DNA of 64,000 nt from Solemya velum gill symbiont (GTDB lineage: Bacteria > Pseudomonadota > Gammaproteobacteria > Chromatiales > Chromatiaceae), in the NCBI RefSeq assembly GCF_000787395.1, contig NZ_JRAA01000001.1:744001-808000 (forward strand). Reading direction: 5' to 3'. Shown piece after piece: positions 17,742 through 28,608 of this stretch (within the stretch, counting starts at the first letter, position 1; the number at the start of each line of letters is the position of its first letter). The notes under the pieces were generated by a model. The model was not told where the DNA came from, searched no databases, and saw only the letters and a program-made list of their open reading frames with translations. Position numbers and translations under genes: made by a program.

Positions 17742-18197
17742 ATGCCGGGCTCCGTTCGTATACAGCATGAGGATTTTGATATTGGCGCTGAAATACGCCA
17801 TTTTCAACAATCACGCACCGAGATAGGAGCCGTCGCGACATTTACCGGGCTTGTTCGCGATCTCAATCTCAGCGACAAAGTCTCTTCAATGACGCTTGAA
17901 CACTACCCCGGCATGACGGAAAAATCCCTTCAGGAGATTCTTGAGCAGGCGATTGAACGCTGGCAACTGATCGATGCAATGGTCATTCACCGTGTCGGCA
18001 AACTGCTGCCTGGTGACCAGATCGTTTTTGTTACTACTGCCAGTGCCCATCGTGGTGATGCATTTTCTGCATGTGAATTCATCATGGATTACTTGAAGAC
18101 ACAAGCGCCTTTCTGGAAAAAGGAGGAGACTGCATCGGGTAGCCGCTGGGTGGATGCGAGGGAGACAGACTCAGATGCGGCAGAGCGCTGGAAGTGA
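17742..18197 (+). CDS. moaE: Molybdopterin synthase catalytic subunit MoaE
   Basis: Large subunit that makes the dithiolene of molybdopterin with MoaD as sulfur donor. At 151 residues it is of normal length, with family features GAVATFTGLVRD, LEHYPGMTE, IHRVGKLLPGD, the SAHRGDAFSACEFIMDYLK segment and the KKE motif near residue 127. It is convergent with ftsZ; the 196 bases between hold several short dyads but no clear terminator with a T-run. Confidence 0.96.
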   Translation: MPGSVRIQHEDFDIGAEIRHFQQSRTEIGAVATFTGLVRDLNLSDKVSSMTLEHYPGMTEKSLQEILEQAIERWQLIDAMVIHRVGKLLPGDQIVFVTTASAHRGDAFSACEFIMDYLKTQAPFWKKEETASGSRWVDARETDSDAAERWK

Positions 18198-18393
18198 CTG
18201 GCCATACCTGGCCCGGTAGAGATTCATCCCGCCGAAGTCAGTGACTCCTGAGGTCAGGCCGCTGACACGCTAGCTAGCGCACCAGCGACCTCCCACGGGC
18301 GTTTCATACAGAGGGCACAAAACCCTCATGCAAATCAGCGTGTGGAGAGCATGCTGTTTGCATCAACGTACATTCTTACGAATGTAACATTTG

Positions 18394-19644
18394 TCAGTCC
18401 GCCTGGCGCCTCAGAAAAGCCGGGATATCCAGGTAATCCATATCATTCTGATCGAGTGCATCCTGCGCATCTACCGGGCGACTCTGCGCCTCATTTTGTC
18501 GGCGAATTACTGTCGGCTCATCAAGGCCCGCATACGGACTGCTTCCCTCTGCAGGCGTACTACCCGACGCATTACCGGCAACAGCATCAGCTCCGGCTTC
18601 AAGATCAGACCCCACAGCTCTCTGTGGCACTCTCTGTTCAGTGGGCACTTCAATCGTTTTCAGAACTGGTTTGTGTGCGCCCTTGGTCTGACCACCGAGA
18701 CCTGTAGCAACCACTGTTACACGCAGTTCGTCCTGCATGTCCGGATCGATGACAGTACCAACAACAACAGTCGCATCTTCATCTGCATAATCCTTAACGG
18801 TCACACCAACCTCGTCGAACTCACCAATTGACAGATCGAGTCCTGCGGTAATATTAACCAGCACACCCTTTGCACCTGCGAGGTCGATATCCTCGAGGAG
18901 CGGGCTTTGCAGGGCAATTTCTGCAGCATCACGTGCACGGTCCTCACCGGATGCAGCACCACTGCCCATCATCGCAATACCCATCTCCGACATTACGGTT
19001 CTAACGTCTGCAAAGTCCACGTTGATCAAGCCAGGCTTGGTAATCAACTCGGCAATACCTTGTACAGCATTGAGCAGTACGTCATTTGCAGAGTTGAATG
19101 CATCCAGTAGTGACATGTTGGAACCCAGCACTTCACGCAGCTTCTCATTCGGGATGGTGATCAGTGAATCGACATGCTTGCGCAACTCCTCAATGCCTGC
19201 CTCAGCAATATTCATGCGCTTTTTGCCTTCAAAACCGAAAGGCTTGGTAACCACGGCAACTGTCAGGATGCCCATGTCACGTGCGACCTCGGCAACGACT
19301 GGTGCCGCTCCGGTTCCGGTTCCACCACCCATACCTGCAGTGATAAAGACCATGTCCGCACCGTGCAGCAATTCCTTGATACGCTCCTTGTCTTCGAGTG
19401 CAGCCTGGTGTCCAACCTGCGGATTTGCACCGGCTCCGAGACCCTTGGTCAGGCTGGTACCAATCGGCAATTGTGTCGCAACGCCACTTTTATTGAGTGC
19501 CTGCACATCAGTGTTGGCACAGATAAAATCAACACCTTCAAGGTTTGCCTGCAGCATGTGTGACACGGCGTTACCGCCACCGCCACCTACGCCAATTACC
19601 TTGATCTCTGCCTCTTGCGAGTAACTATCTACTATCTCAAACAT
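18394..19644 (-). CDS. ftsZ: Cell division GTPase FtsZ
   Basis: Tubulin homologue that forms the division ring. The 416 residues show the GGGGGNAV start of the nucleotide fold, the tubulin signature [13 protein letters not shown], the T7 loop NVDFADVRT, a variable linker and a C-terminal peptide [14 protein letters not shown] that binds FtsA, ZipA and ZapD. It is the last gene of the dcw run, 73 bases after ftsA, so it may have its own promoter inside ftsA or in the gap. Confidence 0.98.
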   Translation of the reverse strand: MFEIVDSYSQEAEIKVIGVGGGGGNAVSHMLQANLEGVDFICANTDVQALNKSGVATQLPIGTSLTKGLGAGANPQVGHQAALEDKERIKELLHGADMVFITAGMGGGTGTGAAPVVAEVARDMGILTVAVVTKPFGFEGKKRMNIAEAGIEELRKHVDSLITIPNEKLREVLGSNMSLLDAFNSANDVLLNAVQGIAELITKPGLINVDFADVRTVMSEMGIAMMGSGAASGEDRARDAAEIALQSPLLEDIDLAGAKGVLVNITAGLDLSIGEFDEVGVTVKDYADEDATVVVGTVIDPDMQDELRVTVVATGLGGQTKGAHKPVLKTIEVPTEQRVPQRAVGSDLEAGADAVAGNASGSTPAEGSSPYAGLDEPTVIRRQNEAQSRPVDAQDALDQNDMDYLDIPAFLRRQAD

Positions 19645-19717
19645 ATTTTCTCTCCACGCCCGTTAACGATGCCTGATGATGTACCGGAAAACGCTTTCCG
19701 ATCTCTCCACACCTGCA

Positions 19718-20953
19718 TCAAAAATTACCCTGGAACCAGCTTCTCATACGATCCCAGATACCTTTTGCACCCGATGGTGAAGGCGCATCCTTGATGCGCG
19801 CTGCCTCCTCCCGGTGCCCGAACAAGAGCAATCCAACGCCAGTAGCGTGAATAGGATTGCTCACCACTTCAGACATGCCAGTAACATGCTGGGGTATACC
19901 CAGTCGTACCGGCATGTGAAAAATCTCTTCGGCCAGATCCACAAGTCCTTCAACCTTGGAACTGCCGCCTGTCATAACGATTCCGCCAGCAAGTCGTGGC
20001 TCAAAACCACTGCGACGCAGCTCTACCTGGATCAGCTGAATCAGTTCCTCGTAACGTGGCTCGATAACCTCTGCCAGCGTTTGACGGGAAAGACGTCTCG
20101 GTGGACGATCACCGATACTCGGAACCTCGATGGTTTCGTCAGCTGTCGCCAACTGTCTCAGTGCGCAGCCATAACGCATCTTTATTGCCTCGGCGTTTGG
20201 CATCGGTGTACGCAATGCAACTGCTATGTCATTGGTCACCTGGTCGCCCGCGATTGGAATCACCGCCGTGTGACGGATCGCACCCTCGGTAAACACCGCG
20301 ATATCTGTCGTACCCCCACCGATATCCACCAGGCATACCCCCAGCTCCTTCTCGTCATCCGAAAGGACCGAGTAACTGGAAGCGAGCTGCTCAAGAATCA
20401 GGTCGTCGACTTCAAGACCACAACGCCTGACACACTTTTCAATATTTTGCGCAGCACTGACCGCTCCGGTAACCATGTGCACACGCGTCTCAAGACGCAC
20501 ACCCGACATTCCGACAGGCTGACTCACTCCCTCCTGGTCATCGATAATGAATTCCTGCGGCAGGATATGAAGCATCTTCTGATCAGCCGGGATGGCAACT
20601 GCCTGTGCCGCATCGATAACGCGATCGACATCGCTGCGGGTCACCTCGCCATCCTTGATTGCAACCGCACCGTGTGAGTTAAGGCTCTTGACGTGACTAC
20701 CGGCAATGCCTGCATAGACGGAGTGAATTTCACAACCCGCCATCAACTCGGCCTCTTCCACGGCACGCTGAATAGAACTGACGGTTGACTCGATATTTAC
20801 GACAACGCCTTTTTTCAACCCGCTAGACGGGTGCGTGCCGATACCGATGATCTCGATCTCATCATCGTCGCGAATCTCACCAACAAGGGCGACGATCTTG
20901 GAAGTTCCTATATCAAGACCAACAATCAGCTTGCTGTCGCCACGTTTGCTCAT
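19718..20953 (-). CDS. ftsA: Cell division actin-like ATPase FtsA
   Basis: Actin-fold protein that tethers FtsZ to the membrane and recruits late division proteins. The phosphate-binding segment VGLDIGTSK opens the protein, and DIGGGTTDIAVF and GIVMTGGSS follow. The C-terminal IWDRMRSWFQGNF is the amphipathic membrane-targeting helix. At 411 residues it is normal. The start overlaps the ftsQ stop by ATGA. Confidence 0.98.
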   Translation of the reverse strand: MSKRGDSKLIVGLDIGTSKIVALVGEIRDDDEIEIIGIGTHPSSGLKKGVVVNIESTVSSIQRAVEEAELMAGCEIHSVYAGIAGSHVKSLNSHGAVAIKDGEVTRSDVDRVIDAAQAVAIPADQKMLHILPQEFIIDDQEGVSQPVGMSGVRLETRVHMVTGAVSAAQNIEKCVRRCGLEVDDLILEQLASSYSVLSDDEKELGVCLVDIGGGTTDIAVFTEGAIRHTAVIPIAGDQVTNDIAVALRTPMPNAEAIKMRYGCALRQLATADETIEVPSIGDRPPRRLSRQTLAEVIEPRYEELIQLIQVELRRSGFEPRLAGGIVMTGGSSKVEGLVDLAEEIFHMPVRLGIPQHVTGMSEVVSNPIHATGVGLLLFGHREEAARIKDAPSPSGAKGIWDRMRSWFQGNF

Positions 20954-21744
20954 GATGTAGTTTCCTCTGAAATATTCTGTTCGTAATCCTGCAAGTCGAG
21001 CTCCACAGCCACTCCATTTGAATAACGTGCATCAATTCGGCTCAGCGATGCCAGTTGATCGCTGAAGTGACGCATAAATCTCAGGGTACGATCGATGCGG
21101 GCATCAACCTCGCTGCTGCCAAGCACGATAGCCAGGCCACTATCAAGGATCATGCTCCAGCCTCCCCTGCTGCTTCGGCTGAGTGATTCGATCTCACCGA
21201 ATGATTTAAATCTCTTACCCAGTTGCTGGTATTTCTGAAACACCAGCGTGTGGTAGGCGTCATCACCGTTAAGTCGCGCCAGGTGCATGTAATCAAGCAT
21301 ATCCGGCGGCTCGTAAAGCACGCCCTTGAGGCTAATCAGCTTTGTCGCACCCCAGCGTAATTTCGGACGATGCTGTTCAACCCGTATGACCAATGTTCCG
21401 GGCCAGATACGACGCACACTCGCTTCCGCAATCCAGGGCACCTCGAGAACGCGCTGCTGTACCTCGTGAACATCCACGGCCAGGAAACCATCGGCAATTG
21501 CCGGAGCGACCGCCTGCTTGATTGCATCGCTGTCGAGTTGTTTGCCTGGTGCATCTACAATCACTTCGGTAATCGGCAACTGCATACGTTCGGCAACTGC
21601 CTGGTAGACGAACAGGGCTGCAAACGCGATGACCGGCACACAAAAAACAATCAGCGCAACGCGCAGGTGACGACGCCACTCGATCGGCTTGCGAGGCGGC
21701 GCTTTGACTTTGCGTGACACCTTGCGATTACGCGTCGCGGTCAT
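20950..21744 (-). CDS. ftsQ: Cell division protein FtsQ
   Basis: Bitopic divisome protein that forms the FtsQBL complex. A basic cytoplasmic tail is followed by one membrane helix (about residues 29-52), a POTRA domain beginning near [12 protein letters not shown] (about 76-145) and the beta domain. The length of 264 residues is ordinary. It overlaps ftsA and ddl by four bases each. Confidence 0.96.
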   Translation of the reverse strand: MTATRNRKVSRKVKAPPRKPIEWRRHLRVALIVFCVPVIAFAALFVYQAVAERMQLPITEVIVDAPGKQLDSDAIKQAVAPAIADGFLAVDVHEVQQRVLEVPWIAEASVRRIWPGTLVIRVEQHRPKLRWGATKLISLKGVLYEPPDMLDYMHLARLNGDDAYHTLVFQKYQQLGKRFKSFGEIESLSRSSRGGWSMILDSGLAIVLGSSEVDARIDRTLRFMRHFSDQLASLSRIDARYSNGVAVELDLQDYEQNISEETTS

Positions 21745-22694
21745 GCATTCACCTCGCTGTCATCTTCGAGTGTCTGCTCAAGAATGCGCACAACCAGAGA
21801 GTCAAAATCGATTCCTCTCGCCTGTGCTGCCATCGGTACAAGGCTATGGCTTGTCATGCCCGGCACAGTGTTCACTTCGAGAAGCCAGAAATTTCCCGAC
21901 TCATCCATCATCAGGTCAACACGTCCCCAGCCACTTGCCCCGACTGCACTGTAGGCCTCGAGGGCCAGCTTCTGTGCCTCTCTCTCCTTCTCATCAGAGA
22001 GACCGGAGGGAATCAGGTAACGTGTTTCATCCGACTCGTACTTCGCTTCGTAGTCATAGAAATCACTATCGGTTTCAAGGCGAATCACAGGCATTGCCTC
22101 ATCACCAACAACGGCCGCCGTGTACTCACTGCCAGTTATCCATTGCTCAACCAGTACATTGGCGTCATATTTTGCTGCTGCCTCCCAGGCTCCACGTAAC
22201 TGGTCTGCCGAGGTAACCTTCGCCATACCGATACTTGAGCCCTCCTGGGCAGGCTTGACCATCAGGGGAAAACCCAGCTCGGCAACTGCATCCAGGTCTG
22301 CTGCCTTGCGTACCATGCGATAGGCAGGTGTCGGTAAGCCAATCGCATTCCACAACAGCTTGGTACGGAACTTATCCATTCCAATCGCAGAACCGAGTAC
22401 CCCACTTCCCGTATATGGCAATGCGAGAATCTCCAGCGCACCCTGCATGGCGCCATCCTCACCTCCACGGCCGTGGAGGACGATAAAAACCCGATCAAAA
22501 CCACCATCGATCAGTTGTGACAAGCTCTCCGGCCCCGTGACATCAATACCATGCGCATCAACACCCTTGTGTTGCAGCCCGGCAAGAACTGCAGCACCAC
22601 TGACCAGTGACACCTCACGTTCTGCAGCCGTACCACCCATCAATACGGCAACTTTTCCGAGTGCCTGTTTCTGTTCTGCACTAATCTGGCTCAT
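21741..22694 (-). CDS. ddl: D-alanine--D-alanine ligase
   Basis: Makes the D-Ala-D-Ala dipeptide used by MurF. It is an ATP-grasp enzyme of 317 residues with [14 protein letters not shown], the [15 protein letters not shown] loop, [10 protein letters not shown] and the metal-binding end [15 protein letters not shown]. In the dcw context this is the DdlB form. It overlaps ftsQ and murB by four bases each. Confidence 0.97.
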   Translation of the reverse strand: MSQISAEQKQALGKVAVLMGGTAAEREVSLVSGAAVLAGLQHKGVDAHGIDVTGPESLSQLIDGGFDRVFIVLHGRGGEDGAMQGALEILALPYTGSGVLGSAIGMDKFRTKLLWNAIGLPTPAYRMVRKAADLDAVAELGFPLMVKPAQEGSSIGMAKVTSADQLRGAWEAAAKYDANVLVEQWITGSEYTAAVVGDEAMPVIRLETDSDFYDYEAKYESDETRYLIPSGLSDEKEREAQKLALEAYSAVGASGWGRVDLMMDESGNFWLLEVNTVPGMTSHSLVPMAAQARGIDFDSLVVRILEQTLEDDSEVNA

Positions 22695-23569
22695 GATGGA
22701 TCTCCCACAACATGGACTTCAGGAACCAGTTGAATACCATTCAGTTCCTCAACCGTTGTCTGCACGTGCGCAATCAACTGTTCAATATCAGCGGCCGTTG
22801 CGTCACCCTGGTTAACGATGAAATTTGCATGTTTTTCCGAGACCATGGCACCACCGATGGCAAATCCCTTGAGGCCCGCCTCTTCAATCAGTCGTGCAGC
22901 ATAATCATTATCGGGATTTCGAAAAGTCGAACCACAAGTTGCCTGGTTAGTCGGCTGTGTAGCCGAGCGCTTATCCAGCAAGGCACGAATCTTCTCCTGC
23001 GCTTCATCAACATCGCCATTCTCCAAGCAGAATTCTGCAGCCAGAAACCACTCCCCCTCCTTTCCTTCAACATGGCGATACGCAACGCGGTACTCATCTG
23101 GCGAACGACGATGAATTTGCCCTTGTCGGTCAATGGTTTCGACAGCTTCGACATGCTCCCAGGTCTCACTGCCGAAAGCGCCTGCATTCATTGCCAGCGC
23201 ACCGCCAACCGTACCCGGAATGCCTGCAAAAAATTCCAATCCGGTAAAGCCTTCACGGGCACAGATACGCGCGATCTTGGCACAGGTAACTCCCGCCTCT
23301 GCACGTAATATGCCGTTCTCCATGAATCGCATTTCGAGAAGCCTGTTCTTGGTTACGATCACGGTACCGTTAAAGCCTCCGTCACGTACCAGCAGGTTAC
23401 TGCCGAGTCCGACCCACAAGAGTGGTTCATTCTCAGGCAGGCCCGAGAGAAACAGCGCAAGATCTTCTGCATCTTCGGGACGATAGAGGCGCTTGGCTTC
23501 ACCACCGGTGCGCCAGCTACAGAAGTCACCCATTGACACATTCTCCTGAAGTTCGCCACGCAGCTTCAT
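22691..23569 (-). CDS. murB: UDP-N-acetylenolpyruvoylglucosamine reductase MurB
   Basis: FAD enzyme that reduces the enolpyruvyl group to lactyl, giving UDP-MurNAc. FAD-binding motifs [18 protein letters not shown] and [18 protein letters not shown] are clear, as is CGSTFRNP with the catalytic Ser. I chose the ATG at 23569, which overlaps the murC stop as ATGA; a GTG at 23578 would add three residues. The result is 292 residues, the short type II length. Confidence 0.96.
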   Translation of the reverse strand: MKLRGELQENVSMGDFCSWRTGGEAKRLYRPEDAEDLALFLSGLPENEPLLWVGLGSNLLVRDGGFNGTVIVTKNRLLEMRFMENGILRAEAGVTCAKIARICAREGFTGLEFFAGIPGTVGGALAMNAGAFGSETWEHVEAVETIDRQGQIHRRSPDEYRVAYRHVEGKEGEWFLAAEFCLENGDVDEAQEKIRALLDKRSATQPTNQATCGSTFRNPDNDYAARLIEEAGLKGFAIGGAMVSEKHANFIVNQGDATAADIEQLIAHVQTTVEELNGIQLVPEVHVVGDPS

Positions 23570-25002
23570 TTGCCACACTCCTCAAGGTCCGCAGGCAGAC
23601 TGGCTGCAACCTTGCCGATATCACCCGCACCCATGACCAGTATCAGGTCACCCGGTTCAATGATCGCTGCAATCCGGTCAGAGAACTCATCAACCTGCTC
23701 AACAAAGATGGGCTCCAGTTCACCGCGCTGACGAATGGCACGTGTCAGTGAACGTCCGTCGGCACCGGGTATTGGCGTTTCGCCAGCCGCATAAACCTCA
23801 CCGAGCAACAGCACATCTGTTGAAGAGAGCACCGCGACAAAATCATCAAACTGTTCCTGTGTACGTGAATAGCGATGCGGCTGAAAGGCAAGCACGATTC
23901 GATGCTCCGGCCAGCCTTCACGAGCTGCAGTCAAGGTTGCGGCAAGCTCACGCGGATGATGGCCGTAATCGTCTACCACCAGAACTTCTCCATCGCGCCA
24001 TGCCACGTTACTGATCTGAAAACGGCGACCGATACCTTCAAAACGTGTCAATGCAAGCTGGATACTTTCATCATCAACACCGAGCTCTGTCGCAACTGCA
24101 ATTGCAGCCAGTGCATTCAACACATTGTGCTCACCCGGCATATTCAGGGAGACCTGCAGTTGTTCGCGGTCAGCACGTTCAACTGTAAAGTTTGTTTTCA
24201 TCCCTTCCTGAACCATATCGACAACGCGTACATCTGCATCATCCGCTGCACCATAGGTAAGAACAGGACTGGTAATTTTCGGCAGCAGCTGGCGCACTTC
24301 ATCATCATCGATGCACATCACCGCAAGACCATAGAATGGCAAGTGGTGAAGAAACTCGATAAAGGTTTGGCGCAGCTGGTCAAAATCGCCACCATATGTG
24401 CCCATGTGATCAGCATCGATATTGGTGACGATCGAAATCATCGGCTGCAGGTAGAGAAAAGAGGCATCACTCTCATCCGCTTCGGCAACCAGGTACTGGC
24501 TTTCACCCAGCTGCGCATTGGCACCTGCCGAGTTCAGTTTTCCGCCGATCACGAATGTCGGATCAAGATTACCCTCAGCAAGAATACTTGCCACCAGGCT
24601 GGTAGTGGTGGTTTTTCCATGTGTACCGGCGACAGCGATACCGTAACGAAAGCGCATTAACTCAGCGAGCATTTCTGCACGTGGTACAACAGGAATGCGC
24701 TGCGCCTTTGCGGCGACCAGCTCAGGATTATCCTGCTTGATGGCACTTGATACGACAACCGCATCACAACCCTCGATCTGTTCAGCGGCATGACCGATAT
24801 AGATGGTCGCGCCCATGTCTCGCAGCTGCCTGACAGGGACATTCTCGGCGATATCAGAACCGGACACTTTGTAACCCAGGTTGAGCATTACCTGCGCAAT
24901 ACCGTTCATACCGGATCCACCGATACCGACAAAGTAGAGATGCTTGACGCGTGACTGCATCGCTTCTGCTGTGCGTCCATTCATTACTGGATTATCAGCC
25001 AT
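23566..25002 (-). CDS. murC: UDP-N-acetylmuramate--L-alanine ligase MurC
   Basis: Adds L-Ala to UDP-MurNAc, the first Mur ligase. The 478 residues include the N-terminal Rossmann motif [11 protein letters not shown], the P-loop [11 protein letters not shown], the [10 protein letters not shown] segment and the [10 protein letters not shown] motif of the C-terminal domain. The start overlaps the end of murG by 8 bases; ATGs further in would remove conserved sequence. Confidence 0.98.
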   Translation of the reverse strand: MADNPVMNGRTAEAMQSRVKHLYFVGIGGSGMNGIAQVMLNLGYKVSGSDIAENVPVRQLRDMGATIYIGHAAEQIEGCDAVVVSSAIKQDNPELVAAKAQRIPVVPRAEMLAELMRFRYGIAVAGTHGKTTTTSLVASILAEGNLDPTFVIGGKLNSAGANAQLGESQYLVAEADESDASFLYLQPMISIVTNIDADHMGTYGGDFDQLRQTFIEFLHHLPFYGLAVMCIDDDEVRQLLPKITSPVLTYGAADDADVRVVDMVQEGMKTNFTVERADREQLQVSLNMPGEHNVLNALAAIAVATELGVDDESIQLALTRFEGIGRRFQISNVAWRDGEVLVVDDYGHHPRELAATLTAAREGWPEHRIVLAFQPHRYSRTQEQFDDFVAVLSSTDVLLLGEVYAAGETPIPGADGRSLTRAIRQRGELEPIFVEQVDEFSDRIAAIIEPGDLILVMGAGDIGKVAASLPADLEECGK

Positions 25003-26065
25003 GCCCTAAAGCCTCCTCGCAAAGAGTTGCAACCCGTGACGTTGCATCCGGTTTGGCAAGCTGCCTGGCTATCACAGCCATCTTCTTCAGCTTTGCCCTG
25101 TCACTGGCGACAATAAAGTTCGCCAGCAGATGTGCATCAAGGTCGCGCTCCTGTATCAGCTCGGCAGCGCCTGCATCCGCCAGGTAACTTCCATTCGCTG
25201 TCTGGTGATCATCAACAGCGTACGGATAGGGAACCAGGCAGGCCGCCACACCAGCTGCGGCAAGCTCAGATACGGTGAGCGCACCGGAACGGCAAATCAC
25301 CAGGTCGGCCCATGCGAATGCTTCCGCCATATCATCAATAAATGCGCTAACGCTGGCATCAACACCTGCGCTGCGATAACTCTCAGCAGCAGCAGCATCC
25401 TTGTTGCGACCGGCCTGGTGGCGAACCACGGGCCGCTTGTCAGCATCAATCAGTGCCAATGCAGCAGGTACGGTTTTGTTGAGTGCTGCAGCGCCAAGTG
25501 ACCCACCAACGACAAGCAGCTGCAATTTGCCCTCGCGTGCGTCATACCGTTTCTGTGGCTCTGCCAAAGTCGTGATTTCCGGGCGTACAGGATTGCCGGT
25601 CAGTACTACCTTGTCGCCCTCGAAGGCGCCCGGAAAAGCCTGGCACACACGTGATGCAATTTTCGAAAGCAGCCTGTTGGTCAATCCGGGAATTGCGTTC
25701 TGCTCATGAATCAGCAGGGGAATCCCCATCAGGCGTGCAGCCACACCGCCAGGAGCAGCGGCAAAACCACCCATGCCGATAACAAGATCAGGAGTGCGGT
25801 GTTTCAATACACGTGATGCCTGCAACAGCGCACGGCTCAGTTGCAACGGCGCAAGCAGCAGACGCTTGATCCCATTACCACGCAGCCCCTTGATGTCGAT
25901 GGTATCGATCTCAATACCCTCTGTAGGTACAAGGCGTGATTCGAAACTCTCTTTCGAGCCCAGCCATGTCACCTTGTGCCCCCTTGCGATCAGCTCTTTT
26001 GCAGCCGCAAGTGCGGGAAAAACGTGCCCGCCTGTACCACCGGCCATTACGAGAATCTGCGCCAT
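24995..26065 (-). CDS. murG: UDP-N-acetylglucosamine transferase MurG
   Basis: Adds GlcNAc to lipid I on the inner face of the membrane to make lipid II. The glycosyltransferase of 356 residues carries [10 protein letters not shown] at the start, [17 protein letters not shown] and the nucleotide-sugar site [11 protein letters not shown]. It overlaps ftsW by 19 bases and murC by 8. Confidence 0.98.
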   Translation of the reverse strand: MAQILVMAGGTGGHVFPALAAAKELIARGHKVTWLGSKESFESRLVPTEGIEIDTIDIKGLRGNGIKRLLLAPLQLSRALLQASRVLKHRTPDLVIGMGGFAAAPGGVAARLMGIPLLIHEQNAIPGLTNRLLSKIASRVCQAFPGAFEGDKVVLTGNPVRPEITTLAEPQKRYDAREGKLQLLVVGGSLGAAALNKTVPAALALIDADKRPVVRHQAGRNKDAAAAESYRSAGVDASVSAFIDDMAEAFAWADLVICRSGALTVSELAAAGVAACLVPYPYAVDDHQTANGSYLADAGAAELIQERDLDAHLLANFIVASDRAKLKKMAVIARQLAKPDATSRVATLCEEALGHG

Positions 26066-27234
26066 AACGCACCCTCCTTCTTGACCGGTTTTTGTGCTGC
26101 AACGATGCCACTCACTTCCATGTGGATACGCTGTAGAATCGCGATGACCAGGCAGGCAACGATGATACTGTTACCGCCGTAACTCATTAGTGGCAGCGTC
26201 AATCCCTTGGTCGGCATCATGCCGAGATTGACCGCAATATTGATAAAGCCCTGTAGACCGATCCACAGGCCACAACCATAGGCAACATAGACAGAGAATC
26301 GATTACCCGCCTTCTCGGCCAGAACGGCGATACGAATCGCACGCCATGCAATAAAGGTAAACAAAGCGATCACGGCAACTGTACCCATCATGCCGAGCTC
26401 TTCACCAATCACCGCAAGCAGAAAGTCATTGTGCGCCTCTGGCAGGTAGAAGAGTTTCTGTATACCGTTTCCGATACCGACACCAAACCATTCGCCACGC
26501 CCGAATGCGATCAACGCATTGGACAGCTGGTAGCCGGAATCAAGTGGATCAGCAAACGGATCGATAAATGCCTTGATACGCTCCCAGCGGAACGGCTCGA
26601 ATACAATCAGTGCCACCACGGCAGCAGCAGCCATCGCGAGAATGATGCTGAACTGCCACAAAGGAACACCTGCCAGCCACAACATGCCGAGAGCAGTCAT
26701 CATCAGAACAAAGGTGGTTCCAAGGTCCGGCTGCAGCAGGATCAGCACCGAGGCCATGATGATAAGGATGATCGGCTTGATAAAACCCCACACCTTTCTT
26801 GCCACCTCGCTCTCGCGCCTGTGCAGGTAGCCTGCAAGAAACATCATCATGAAGAGTTTCATGAACTCACTGCTCTGCAGGTTGAAAGGCCCCATCGGGA
26901 TCCAGCGTCGCGCACCATTGGCTTCACGCCCAACACCTGGTATCAGCACCATAACCAGCAATAACAATCCAACGGCATACAGCCATGGGCTCCAGCGCTC
27001 CCACTCCCGCATTGGTATCGCCAGGGTAACCAGGCTCGCACCGAGACCAATAAAAATAGCAATCATGTGGCGCTGGGCATAAAACCAGGGCGCCGCCTCG
27101 CTACGATGAAATGTCGCTGATGTAACAAAAACCAGGCCCGCAAAGAGTAGGGTCAAAGCAGCCCCCAGCAGCTGGTAATCCAGTGCCAGAGGCTCCTTGA
27201 AGCGCTGTTGAATGATCTGAGCGACAGCAATCAT
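26047..27234 (-). CDS. ftsW: Peptidoglycan glycosyltransferase FtsW
   Basis: SEDS-family septal glycan polymerase that works with FtsI. It has ten predicted membrane helices in 395 residues. SEDS motifs are seen, including the large periplasmic loop with GRGEWFGVGIGNG and AHNDFLLAVIGEE and the C-terminal MPTKGLTLPLMSYGGNS. The N-terminus shares one base with the murD stop. Confidence 0.97.
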   Translation of the reverse strand: MIAVAQIIQQRFKEPLALDYQLLGAALTLLFAGLVFVTSATFHRSEAAPWFYAQRHMIAIFIGLGASLVTLAIPMREWERWSPWLYAVGLLLLVMVLIPGVGREANGARRWIPMGPFNLQSSEFMKLFMMMFLAGYLHRRESEVARKVWGFIKPIILIIMASVLILLQPDLGTTFVLMMTALGMLWLAGVPLWQFSIILAMAAAAVVALIVFEPFRWERIKAFIDPFADPLDSGYQLSNALIAFGRGEWFGVGIGNGIQKLFYLPEAHNDFLLAVIGEELGMMGTVAVIALFTFIAWRAIRIAVLAEKAGNRFSVYVAYGCGLWIGLQGFINIAVNLGMMPTKGLTLPLMSYGGNSIIVACLVIAILQRIHMEVSGIVAAQKPVKKEGALWRRFS

Positions 27235-28565
27235 TACAACAACTTCCCCACTTCAGCCATGAAGACTTCACCACGTTCAATATAGTTTTTATACATATCG
27301 AAACTGGCGCAAGCAGGAGAGAGCAGCACGCGGTCACCCGGAAGTGCAGCGGCAGATGCTGCCGCCACGGCCTCGGCCATGTCTCCTGCATATTGAATAT
27401 GGACCTGTGCCGGCAATGCGTCAGCGATCTGCTGCGCATCACGCCCTATCAGCACAAGCGTACGTATATAGGTGGGTGCAACTTCTGCAAGTTCGTTAAA
27501 TGACGCGCCCTTGCAATCACCTCCGGCGATTAACACGGTACGACTCGCATCATTGTGATCAAGCCCCTGCAGAGCCGATACCACGGCACCGACATTGGTG
27601 CCCTTGGAGTCGTTGTACCAACTGACACCATTTTTTTCGGCAACAAACTGGGTGCGATGTGGCAGACCGTGAAACTCCACAGCTGCATCCAGCATCGCCT
27701 GCATCGGCAGGCCAGAAGCATGTCCCAGCGCAAGAGCCGCAAGCACATTGGCAACGTTGTGCTGTCCGACAATCCTCAGTCCGGAAACCGGTAACAGTGC
27801 TTCATCACCATGGCACAACCAGCTTTCACCATTGATCGAGCGCAAACCGAAATCGCCGTCTGAGGGTTCGGCCGTGGTAAAGCCGACACTCTTTTCTGTC
27901 TCAGCCAGTGCCGCTGCATCTGCATCATCACGGTTGACGACTGCGTGCTTCGCATTGGCGTAGACAACAGCTTTTGCAGCGACGTAATCGGCATAGCTGT
28001 CATAACGGTCCATGTGATCAGCCGAAAGATTCAGCACAACAGCAGCCTCGGCTCGCAAAGAGTGAACCAGCTCAAGCTGAAAACTCGACAACTCCAGCAC
28101 ATAGAGCTCAGCCGTCTCATCAAGCAGATCCAGAACCGGGATACCCAGGTTGCCGCCAACTGCGGCAGCTTTACCAACGGCTTTCGCCATTTCACCAAGC
28201 AGGGTGGTGACAGTGCTTTTGCCGTTGGATCCGGTAATCGCGATGATCGGCGCTGCTGCTTCACGAATGAAAAGCTCGATGTCACCGATAACCTCGACAC
28301 CTGCTTCTATTGCATCCTGAATCGCAGCTTCAGCCAATGGCACGCCAGGGCTCACAACCAGGCGTTCAGCACGTGCGAACTGCTCTGGATTGAAGGCACC
28401 TGTCACAACAACAACCTCGGGGTAATCACTCTGCAGTTGCGCCAGGCCGGGGGGAATACCCCGACTGTCACACGCCTCAACTGACACGCCCTGTGCACAC
28501 AGAAAACGGACACAGGAGAGACCGGTCACGCCCAGTCCAACGACCAGCGTGCGGGGTGCCTCCAT
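27234..28565 (-). CDS. murD: UDP-N-acetylmuramoylalanine--D-glutamate ligase MurD
   Basis: Adds D-Glu to UDP-MurNAc-L-Ala. It shows VVGLGVTGLSCVRFL, the P-loop TGSNGKSTVTTLL, NLSADHMDRY and YNDSKGTN. I chose the ATG at 28565 because an AGAGGA ribosome site lies five bases before it and the protein then starts directly at the Rossmann fold (443 residues). ATG 28586 and GTG 28598 are in frame but lack a ribosome site. The gap to mraY is 43 bases. Confidence 0.96.
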   Translation of the reverse strand: MEAPRTLVVGLGVTGLSCVRFLCAQGVSVEACDSRGIPPGLAQLQSDYPEVVVVTGAFNPEQFARAERLVVSPGVPLAEAAIQDAIEAGVEVIGDIELFIREAAAPIIAITGSNGKSTVTTLLGEMAKAVGKAAAVGGNLGIPVLDLLDETAELYVLELSSFQLELVHSLRAEAAVVLNLSADHMDRYDSYADYVAAKAVVYANAKHAVVNRDDADAAALAETEKSVGFTTAEPSDGDFGLRSINGESWLCHGDEALLPVSGLRIVGQHNVANVLAALALGHASGLPMQAMLDAAVEFHGLPHRTQFVAEKNGVSWYNDSKGTNVGAVVSALQGLDHNDASRTVLIAGGDCKGASFNELAEVAPTYIRTLVLIGRDAQQIADALPAQVHIQYAGDMAEAVAAASAAALPGDRVLLSPACASFDMYKNYIERGEVFMAEVGKLL

Positions 28566-28608
28566 CTTGTCCTCTGTTATTGCCATTGCTGTGTTCACAT
28601 CTCTGCCA

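Noticed and set aside
18370-18385. ACATTC-N4-GAATGT dyad after ftsZ as a terminator
   Set aside because: The stem is short and AT-rich and no T-run follows on the minus strand. The 12-bp palindrome CGCTAGCTAGCG upstream of it is also too short to call.
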